From positions 1 through 5,723 of the forward strand of contig JAUWNP010000258.1 in the NCBI GenBank assembly GCA_030612585.1: a stretch of DNA of 5,723 bases, given 5' to 3'. The notes beneath the pieces were generated by a model. That model saw only the letters and a list, made by a program, of their open reading frames with translations. It made no database searches and had not been told where the DNA came from. The translations under genes and the position numbers were made by a program. Positions 1-4,763 of the stretch are shown here, piece after piece. Source of the DNA: Anaerolineae bacterium (GTDB lineage Bacteria; Chloroflexota; Anaerolineae; B4-G1). The stretch's first letter is position 1, and the number at the start of each line of letters is the position of its first letter.

Positions 1-1385
1 TGCTGATACTGCGTCCAGGAGGAGAATCCAGCCGCGTCCAAGTAGTCGTCCATCATCTGCTCGGCCAGGGGTGCGCCGTCGTACGTTGAGGTGGAAAAAC
101 TCATCGGCAACAGGGCGCTTTCCCGCCAGACTTCCGGGTTGACCTCGTTTTCATAGTCAATGATCTTCTGCAAGATATCGTCCAAGGTCGAGTAGGCACC
201 ACTGTAGACCGGGATGCGCCCCACGTACACCTCATTGGCAAAATCAACACCACCACTGCCTGTATAGTCTGCCCACTCCCCGAAATACAGGTCGCCATCC
301 AGGTTCCAGTCCCCGGTCAGATCGGCAAAGAAATAGTCCGTGGGAGACGATCTGGTGCCATGGGTTGGATCATTACGTATAGGCCAACACATCTTCATTG
401 GGACATCACCGACGGAATCGCTGCCGCTGCTGGGGTCATCCGGGTCGGGGTCACCGATGAGAAGAACATACTCGATGCTATAGGCAACGTAATTGTCCTG
501 CAGCCATTTCCTGATCTTTTCCGCCGTCCCATTAGGAGACTGACCAATCAGGCCGCCGTACTCGTCCTCGGTGATGGTCAGGACGCTGTACCCTAGACTC
601 TGTTTGTGGGCGATAAAATCGGCCAACTTGCTGCTGCCTGTTTCTATCGCGTTGGTGGTGATGATCACGTAGTCATATACGTCACCGGACTCGTCCTGTC
701 CGCCGATCACCTGGTACCACGCTTGCGCAGCACCATAGTTGACGAGGAACTGCCTGGCAACGTCTTCCATCACCCTGTCCCCCAGCAATACCTCCTCCTT
801 CGCTGTCAGGCTGACGTCATAGTTGATCCGTACCGTCAACTCGCTGACCAGACTCAGTTCACCGCTAGCACCGTCATACTGGAAGGGTGTGAATTCCAGG
901 CGGGCGAAACGATATTTCCGCTTTTGTCCGGGGGGGAGTAACTTCACAGGACCGGTGTACGCGCCATCAGAGGCAGGCGTGTAACCCGAGTGATACCTGG
1001 CGGTATCCCCTTCGATTGCCGGGAGGTCGGGGGTAGCCAGCCTGAGATGATAGGTGCCGGGCAGTTTCGTCACCTGTGCATCCACGACTTCCAGGCTCAG
1101 ACTATCAAGCGCGGCGTCTGAGGGAACGGCCACGTTGTAAACCTTACGTGGCAACCAAGGGGCTCCGGGCAGGCCAGAGAGACTGAAGCCCTCAGCCAGG
1201 ATGACGTCGAACCCCTCCTCGTCCCGTACAATCTCGTAGGAGGGCAACTCCAATTTCAGAGTGATATCCGGCCCGCTGACGCTTCTTTGTGGGACTCCTC
1301 CTGGCGACTGGGCCAATGTCAATCCCGGTAAGAAAACAACGAACAGGATAACACTTAGTAACCTCACCAACCTCTCGCTTTTCAT
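1..1385 (-). CDS. Secreted gingipain-like peptidase (C25 family), N-terminal part; truncated by window edge
   Basis: An uninterrupted frame of 461 codons begins at ATG 1385 and runs off the left edge, so the C-terminus is missing. The start is set by a strong ribosome binding site six bases upstream and by a signal peptide: basic residues MKSER, a hydrophobic core at about 8-23, and a likely cleavage after TLA at 25. Residues 45-190 look like the beta-rich propeptide region of C25 peptidases, with a GLPGAPWLPRK stretch near 71-81. The catalytic-domain part starts near 237 (YDYVIITTNA), then YVLLIGDPDPDD (306-317), SPTDYFFADLTGDWNLDGD (347-365, with an Asp-rich calcium-site-like loop) and NEVYVGRIPV (384-393). 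This order is typical of the family. The catalytic His and Cys lie further downstream in gingipains and are outside the window, so activity cannot be judged. It is probably exported to the surface or medium. About half of its arginines are AGG/AGA. Confidence 0.85.
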   Translation of the reverse strand, partial: MKSERLVRLLSVILFVVFLPGLTLAQSPGGVPQRSVSGPDITLKLELPSYEIVRDEEGFDVILAEGFSLSGLPGAPWLPRKVYNVAVPSDAALDSLSLEVVDAQVTKLPGTYHLRLATPDLPAIEGDTARYHSGYTPASDGAYTGPVKLLPPGQKRKYRFARLEFTPFQYDGASGELSLVSELTVRINYDVSLTAKEEVLLGDRVMEDVARQFLVNYGAAQAWYQVIGGQDESGDVYDYVIITTNAIETGSSKLADFIAHKQSLGYSVLTITEDEYGGLIGQSPNGTAEKIRKWLQDNYVAYSIEYVLLIGDPDPDDPSSGSDSVGDVPMKMCWPIRNDPTHGTRSSPTDYFFADLTGDWNLDGDLYFGEWADYTGSGGVDFANEVYVGRIPVYSGAYSTLDDILQKIIDYENEVNPEVWRESALLPMSFSTSTYDGAPLAEQMMDDYLDAAGFSSWTQYQ

Positions 1386-1390
1386 TTAAG

Positions 1391-1397
1391 CACCTCC
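1391..1397 (-). promoter_or_regulatory. Ribosome binding site of the C25 peptidase gene
   Basis: Reading the minus strand, GGAGGTG lies just before ATG 1385. The GGAGGT core is separated from the ATG by six bases. This is a near-perfect Shine-Dalgarno sequence and fixes the start of the peptidase gene. Confidence 0.8.
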
Positions 1398-1431
1398 ATG
1401 CTGAGAGAAAAACAAAGGGAACCGCATTGCA

Positions 1432-1463
1432 ATGACAAATGAACAAATGACAAATGACCAAAA
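1432..1463. repeat. Degenerate tandem repeat of the heptamer ATGACAA
   Basis: Four adjacent near-copies are visible: ATGACAA (1432), ATGAACAA (1439, one extra base), ATGACAA (1447) and ATGACCA (1454), followed by more A. A single further ATGACAT lies at about 1513. From memory, heptamer arrays of this kind occur as non-coding filler in some environmental bacterial genomes. No function is assigned. Confidence 0.55.
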
Positions 1464-1590
1464 AGCAACTCAACATTCTGAATATCACTCACAATCCTGG
1501 GACAGCAATGAAATGACATGGGGAACTGCGCTCCAAAGCCCAAATTTCGAATCCCAAAACTGCAGTCTACTCGTAGCCGCCTCAGCCCAC

Positions 1591-1634
1591 AAAACAAAGA
1601 AGGATTGCAGACAACTACACCCTTGCAATCCTTC
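1591..1634 (-). terminator. Candidate intrinsic terminator downstream of lipA
   Basis: Arms GAAGGATTGCA (1599-1609) and TGCAATCCTTC (1624-1634) form a perfect 11-bp stem with a 14-base loop. Read on the minus strand, the stem is followed at once by TTTGTTTTG (1598-1590), a U-rich tail as in Rho-independent terminators. It lies about 200 bases past the lipA stop and before the peptidase gene, so it would insulate the two units. The long loop and moderate stem GC make it weaker than a textbook terminator. On the plus strand there is no T tract. Confidence 0.45.
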
Positions 1635-1680
1635 AGGCATGGCTCCGATATATGGACGCTCCTTACTGTCAGAATTGGGC

Positions 1681-1700
1681 CTCAAACGGACGGGTTTGAG
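1681..1700. repeat. Short palindrome (7-bp arms, 6-base loop)
   Basis: CTCAAAC (1681-1687) is the inverse complement of GTTTGAG (1694-1700), and one bulged base allows two more G-C pairs outside. No T tract follows on either strand, so it is not an obvious terminator. It could be an operator or simply an RNA hairpin in the lipA 3' region. Function unknown. Confidence 0.35.
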
Positions 1701-1833
1701 CCGATGACAGGATTAAAAGCGGAATTGGCTTTCTCGGCGTCGTTCACCGCCCCAAGCATACATATATATCATACCATAACAACACCATTCTTTGGTGATA
1801 AATCAACTAAAAATCCCCTAAATCTGCTGCACC

Positions 1834-2760
1834 TCAAGCCCGAGGCGGCGCAGATAACGCTCGCGCCTGCGCCTCGGCGTTGTAGGAACTGCGCACCAGC
1901 GGGCCGCTTTCGACCCAGCGGAACCCCATCTCGTAGCCCCGCTCCCGGAACATCGCGAACTCCTCCGGTGTGTAGTAGCGGGAGATGGGGACGTGCTGCT
2001 TGGTGGGCTGCAGGTACTGCCCAATGGTGAGGATGTCCACGTCCAGTTCACGCAGGTCTCGCATCACCTCCAACACCTCGTCTACCGTCTCCCCCAGGCC
2101 GACCATGATGCCACTCTTGGTGATCGCCTCTGGCCACAGCGCCTTGGCGTTCCGCAATACGGCCAGCGACCACTCGTAGCGGCACTGGGGTTGCACCGCG
2201 CGGAAGAGGCGCGGCGCCGTCTCGACATTGTGGTTGAGGATGTCCGGCCGCTCGTCCATCACCGCCTTCAGCGGCTCAACCTGCCCGCGAAAGTCAGGGA
2301 TCAGCACCTCTACCGTGCAGCCGGGTTGGAGGATACGGATGCGACCGATGACAGCGGCGAAGGCGGAAGCACCGCCGTCGGGCAGATCGTCCCGGTCCAC
2401 CGAGGTGATGACGGCGTGCTTCAGATTCATCGCCTGCACCGCCTGGGCCACGCGCTCCGGCTCTTTCGAGTGGGGGTCGAGTGGGGCCGGGCGGCCTGTC
2501 TTCACGTTGCAGAAGCGGCAGTTGCGGGTGCAAGTATCGCCGAGGATGAGAAAGGTAGCAGTGCGGTGCCCCCAACACTCGCCGATGTTGGGGCAGTGGG
2601 CCTCCTCGCAGACGGTGTGCAATTCCTTGGCTCGCATCAACCGCTTGAGCCAATGGTACGTCTCGCCCGTGGGAGCACGCACCCGCAGCCAGGGAGGGCG
2701 GCGCTGGGGACGTGTAAGAGGCTCTTGGGCAGTCTCTGTCCTTATAGTAGTAACGTCCAT
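1834..2760 (-). CDS. lipA: Lipoyl synthase (radical SAM, iron-sulfur)
   Basis: LipA inserts two sulfur atoms at C6 and C8 of protein-bound octanoyl groups, making lipoyl-lysine on E2 subunits of 2-oxoacid dehydrogenases and on glycine-cleavage H protein in the cytoplasm. The 308-residue protein has all family signatures. The auxiliary-cluster cysteines CX4CX5C are at C51, C56 and C62 (in [15 protein letters not shown]). The radical-SAM CX3CX2C is at C77, C81 and C84 (CTRNCRFC). The C-terminal RSSY (290-293) carries the serine ligand of the auxiliary cluster. The [11 protein letters not shown] stretch (22-32) is the usual N-terminal signature, so about 20 residues of variable leader precede it. 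The start ATG has no good Shine-Dalgarno; AGAGG lies about 13 bases upstream, which is too far to be ideal. A small ORF ends 24 bases upstream and a strong promoter precedes both. No lipB is in the window. Only 1 of 31 arginines is AGG. The last residues (ALSAPPRA) may be out of frame. Confidence 0.95.
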   Translation of the reverse strand: MDVTTIRTETAQEPLTRPQRRPPWLRVRAPTGETYHWLKRLMRAKELHTVCEEAHCPNIGECWGHRTATFLILGDTCTRNCRFCNVKTGRPAPLDPHSKEPERVAQAVQAMNLKHAVITSVDRDDLPDGGASAFAAVIGRIRILQPGCTVEVLIPDFRGQVEPLKAVMDERPDILNHNVETAPRLFRAVQPQCRYEWSLAVLRNAKALWPEAITKSGIMVGLGETVDEVLEVMRDLRELDVDILTIGQYLQPTKQHVPISRYYTPEEFAMFRERGYEMGFRWVESGPLVRSSYNAEAQARALSAPPRA

Positions 2761-2784
2761 CTCAGTTGAATGGCCTCTGGTTAT

Positions 2785-2928
2785 CTAGCGCTGAGTTCGT
2801 GCCTGCGTACGTTGTTTGACGCCAGGGGTCAGCAAGGAAAAGAGCCCGCGCGCCACCAGTCCAGCGACGAAGATCAGCAGCGACAGGGCCATGGCCTGGG
2901 CACTCTCGCCAGCGTCGTCCAGCAACAA
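2785..2928 (-). CDS. Probable small single-pass membrane protein upstream of lipA
   Basis: This frame lies between the strong promoter and lipA and is too short for usual ORF lists. From TTG 2928 it encodes 47 residues: an acidic start (LLLDDAGES), a hydrophobic segment ALSLLIFVAGLVARGLFSLL that could span a membrane, then a basic tail TPGVKQRTQARTQR, as expected for a cytoplasmic C-terminus. Codons through the middle end mostly in G or C, as in the neighbouring lipA and HAD-IIA genes, which supports real coding. The start is uncertain. TTG 2928 or 2925 has AAGG immediately upstream with almost no spacing. ATG 2892, with GAGAG ten bases before it, gives a 35-residue form. An in-frame stop at 2943-2941 limits extension. 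The stop is 24 bases before lipA, suggesting co-transcription and perhaps coupling. I do not recognise a family. It could instead be a remnant of a longer membrane protein or a leader peptide. Confidence 0.45.
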   Translation of the reverse strand: MLLDDAGESAQAMALSLLIFVAGLVARGLFSLLTPGVKQRTQARTQR

Positions 2929-2949
2929 CCTTGACCCAACTCACAGACC

Positions 2950-2978
2950 AGTATAGTATCGAAGGCTTCATGTGTCAA
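2950..2978 (-). promoter_or_regulatory. Near-consensus sigma70-type promoter for the small ORF and lipA
   Basis: On the minus strand a perfect -35 box TTGACA (2978-2973) is followed by a 17-base spacer and the -10 box TATACT (2955-2950), which matches five of six consensus positions. The spacing is optimal. Transcription would start near 2943, about 180 bases before the lipA ATG, and cross the small ORF. The promoter lies 43 bases beyond the HAD-IIA stop codon, so lipA need not depend on the upstream phosphatase operon. Confidence 0.75.
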
Positions 2979-3021
2979 ATCCCGGTTGCGAGGATGAGAA
3001 GCCTACCGCAAGATGGCGGGG

Positions 3022-3816
3022 TCAGTCGCTGCCCAACAGCCGGGGCGTCCCGGCGATGCTTTCCAGCACGTAATCGGGCCGCACCGGAGCGTGGGCCAGG
3101 TCCGCCCGCCGGGTGACGCCAGTCAGTACCAGAGCAGTGGTCATGCCGGCGCGGTGGCCCATCAGAATGTCGGTCTCCAGACTATCGCCGACCAGCAGGC
3201 ACTCGCTGGCCGGCCGCCCCAGTCGCTCAAGGACAACTTCAACGACGAGGGGAGAGGGCTTGCCGGCGACCAGCTCAACCTTGCGTCCGCTACAACCTTC
3301 CAACGCGCCAATAACAGCGCCTGCATCAGGGATTTCGCCTCCAGGCACCGGCGCAGTGGCGTCAGCGTTGACAGCCAGGAAGCGCGCCCCTCGCCGCAGA
3401 GCCTGAAAGGCAATGTTCAGCTTGCGAAAGTCGAAGGTGCGGTCACAACTGACAACCACCACGCCGATCTCGGCTGGGTCTTCGCTGAACCGAAAGTTGG
3501 CGCTTAGCTCTTCCAGCAGCGGGGGGTCACTGATAGCGAACACAGTGGCGCCTGGCATGTGCCGGCTGAGGTAGCGCGTGAGAACCGACGGCGCGGTGAC
3601 CACCTCGTCGGGACTGGTGAGGATGCCGAAACGAGTGAGATTGGCGGCGTGCTCGGCACTGCTTTCGAGCGCGTTGGTGACGAAGATGATGGGGTGCGCC
3701 CAGCGACGCAGCCTCTCAACTGCTTCGCGAGCGCCGGGGATCAACTGATCGCCTCGATAGACGGTCCCATCCAGATCGAAGATGATGCCTGGTCGTCGCT
3801 CGATCACGGCCGTCAA
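3022..3816 (-). CDS. HAD-IIA family phosphatase (NagD / p-nitrophenyl phosphatase type)
   Basis: A 264-residue cytoplasmic Mg-dependent phosphatase of the HAD superfamily, subfamily IIA, with the usual length of NagD/AraL-like enzymes. Motif I is FDLDGT (13-18), with nucleophile D14 and acid/base D16. Motif II is VTN (46-48). The substrate-specifying type-II cap lies between, ending around NADATAPVPGG (150-160). Motif III is K186 in AGKPSP. Motif IV is GDSLETD (210-216). All catalytic residues are present. The true substrate cannot be read from sequence; family members act on nucleotides, sugar phosphates, glycerol phosphate or phosphoglycolate. The start is TTG 3816, 28 bases after the stop of the CbbY-like gene, without a convincing Shine-Dalgarno. 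GTG 3807 (codon 4) is an alternative. Tight spacing suggests one operon with the two upstream genes. Only 1 of 24 arginines is AGG, unlike the gene just upstream. Confidence 0.9.
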   Translation of the reverse strand: MTAVIERRPGIIFDLDGTVYRGDQLIPGAREAVERLRRWAHPIIFVTNALESSAEHAANLTRFGILTSPDEVVTAPSVLTRYLSRHMPGATVFAISDPPLLEELSANFRFSEDPAEIGVVVVSCDRTFDFRKLNIAFQALRRGARFLAVNADATAPVPGGEIPDAGAVIGALEGCSGRKVELVAGKPSPLVVEVVLERLGRPASECLLVGDSLETDILMGHRAGMTTALVLTGVTRRADLAHAPVRPDYVLESIAGTPRLLGSD

Positions 3817-3844
3817 CGCTCTGTGTTGGAATATGACCTGGACG

Positions 3845-4621
3845 TTACTTCGAGAAATACTCGATCAACTGGTTGAGCCGGAGAACGCCATCATAATCGA
3901 GACCTGCTCCCCCCTCCTTCAACTCTCCCTTTTCGCCATCGGGATCGCCAAGACAGGTGACGATGATGTCCGCCTCGCTGAGATTCTCCCTCTCTGTGTA
4001 GACATTCGTCGTCGCCACGATGTTCATTCCGGCAGCCCTGGCAGCCAGAACGCCGTTTCTCGAATCCTCAACGACGATACATTCCTCGGGCTTCAAGCCC
4101 GCCTTCTGCAAGGCCAGGTTGTAGATCTCGGGGTCTGGCTTTTTCTTGCTCACCACGTCCCCTGCAAGGACAAAATCGAACTTGATGTCCTTCAAGACGC
4201 TGTAGGCAACGGCGTGAGCCGCCCGCTCATTGGACGTGGTGCATACACCCAGCGTCAGGCCTGCATCCATAGCCTCCTGCATCAATCGTTTGACACCTGA
4301 TCGGAGAGGAAGTTTACCGCTTTCGATGAGTTCGATGAAGACCGCTGTCTTCCTCTTGTGCATCCTCTTGATGAGGTCGTCCTCCTCCTCCGGTTTTACC
4401 TCGACGCCAAAACCTTCGGTATGGAGATAGTGCCTCATCCTTTCCTTGCCGCCGGATACCTGAAGCAGTTCGTGGTATTTCTCCACGTCCCACTCAAACC
4501 CATATCCAAATTCCTTGAACGTCTGATTGAAGGCCACCCGATGGCCATCCCTCTCCGTGTCAATGATGACCCCATCCTGGTCGAATACGAGCGCCTTGAT
4601 TTTGAAGCCTTTCTCCGTCAT
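3845..4621 (-). CDS. CbbY-like HAD phosphatase (beta-phosphoglucomutase / xylulose-1,5-bisphosphatase type)
   Basis: 258 residues, HAD subfamily IA. Motif I is FDQDG (13-17), with D14 and D16 intact although the middle residue is an unusual Gln. DTERDGHRVAFN (21-32) and GGKERM (57-62) lie in the helical cap and resemble CbbY proteins, including the plant chloroplast CBBY type. CTTSN (127-131) is motif II. KKKPDP (159-164) holds the motif III lysine. VEDSRNG (184-190) is motif IV. CbbY enzymes dephosphorylate the RuBisCO inhibitor xylulose-1,5-bisphosphate, but no Calvin-cycle gene is in view and many relatives act on other sugar phosphates or are mutases. I therefore give no symbol. The start is ATG 4621, preceded by GGAGGAGG; an in-frame ATG at 4693 would add 24 residues derived from the palindromic spacer and is rejected. 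It probably forms an operon with the aminotransferase upstream and the HAD-IIA gene downstream. 8 of 13 arginines are AGG/AGA. Confidence 0.9.
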   Translation of the reverse strand: MTEKGFKIKALVFDQDGVIIDTERDGHRVAFNQTFKEFGYGFEWDVEKYHELLQVSGGKERMRHYLHTEGFGVEVKPEEEDDLIKRMHKRKTAVFIELIESGKLPLRSGVKRLMQEAMDAGLTLGVCTTSNERAAHAVAYSVLKDIKFDFVLAGDVVSKKKPDPEIYNLALQKAGLKPEECIVVEDSRNGVLAARAAGMNIVATTNVYTERENLSEADIIVTCLGDPDGEKGELKEGGAGLDYDGVLRLNQLIEYFSK

Positions 4622-4625
4622 TTTT

Positions 4626-4633
4626 CCTCCTCC
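4626..4633 (-). promoter_or_regulatory. Strong ribosome binding site of the CbbY-like gene
   Basis: The minus strand reads GGAGGAGG followed by AAAA and ATG 4621. This strong Shine-Dalgarno decides the start against the longer frame beginning at 4693, and suggests high translation. Confidence 0.8.
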
Positions 4634-4649
4634 TAAAAAACCTTGAGAA

Positions 4650-4746
4650 GTGGGGCAGGCTTGCGGGCCGTTTGGTTGAGCCCTGCACCCCAACCCAGGA
4701 CAGACTCACGACAAAGCCTGTCGGCAGCCTGGAAAGGCTGCCCCAC
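4650..4746. repeat. Palindrome-rich intergenic element with imperfect terminal inverted repeats
   Basis: The outer arms GTGGGGCAGGCTT (4650-4662) and AAGGCTGCCCCAC (4734-4746) are inverted complements at 12 of 13 positions and bound a 97-base stretch. Inside the right end is a perfect 8-bp hairpin, GGCAGCCT (4723-4730), loop GGAA, AGGCTGCC (4735-4742). It directly abuts a second hairpin CGACA (4709-4713) / TGTCG (4719-4723). No T tract follows on the minus strand, so it is unlikely to be an intrinsic terminator. It looks like a REP- or MITE-type dispersed element, or a structured leader between the aminotransferase and CbbY-like genes. No target-site duplication is obvious. Confidence 0.5.
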
Positions 4747-4763
4747 ATGCGATTCCAACCTGC

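Larger units (their letters stand above)
1386..1833. other. Gene-free intergenic region between lipA and the C25 peptidase gene
   Basis: About 450 bases hold no convincing gene. Short frames on both strands here have low-complexity, irregular translations and no ribosome binding site. The stretch contains the peptidase ribosome binding site (1391-1397), a degenerate 7-nt tandem repeat (1432-1463), an 11-bp hairpin followed on the minus strand by a T-rich tract (1591-1634), a 7-bp palindrome (1681-1700) and an A/T-rich patch (1758-1815). I could not find a good promoter for the peptidase gene. If lipA is frameshifted near its end, its coding sequence would extend to 1818. Confidence 0.6.

Noticed and set aside
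1382..1597. A 71-codon minus-strand frame whose TGA overlaps the ATG of the peptidase gene
   Set aside because: The ATGA overlap looks like coupling, but the translation comes from the heptamer repeat and irregular intergenic DNA and there is no ribosome binding site.
1768..1776. TG-N-TATGAT resembling an extended -10 box on the minus strand in the A/T-rich patch
   Set aside because: No -35 box at a suitable distance. The patch lies close behind lipA, and the candidate terminator would sit between it and the peptidase gene.
1783..1797. Small hairpin CACCA / TGGTG just after lipA
   Set aside because: Only 5 bp with a weak following T content; likely chance.
1993..2769. A 258-codon open frame on the plus strand, with a second one at 2228-2788
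   Set aside because: It is antisense to lipA, whose cofactor motifs are complete. Its translation has no recognisable domain and no ribosome binding site; it is a by-product of high GC3 in lipA.
2762..2971. A 69-codon minus-strand frame between the HAD-IIA gene and lipA
   Set aside because: Its ATG lies inside the promoter, upstream of the expected transcription start, and its translation is rich in Trp and Arg without structure. The other frame, ending at 2785, is more gene-like.
3013..3507. Open frames on the plus strand opposite the HAD-IIA gene
   Set aside because: The minus-strand frame carries all four HAD motifs; the antisense translation is low in hydrophobic structure and unrecognisable.
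4622..4693. N-terminal extension of the CbbY-like protein starting at ATG 4693
   Set aside because: The extra 24 residues are encoded by the palindromic spacer and the ribosome binding site itself; ATG 4621 has ideal Shine-Dalgarno spacing and gives the family's usual N-terminus.
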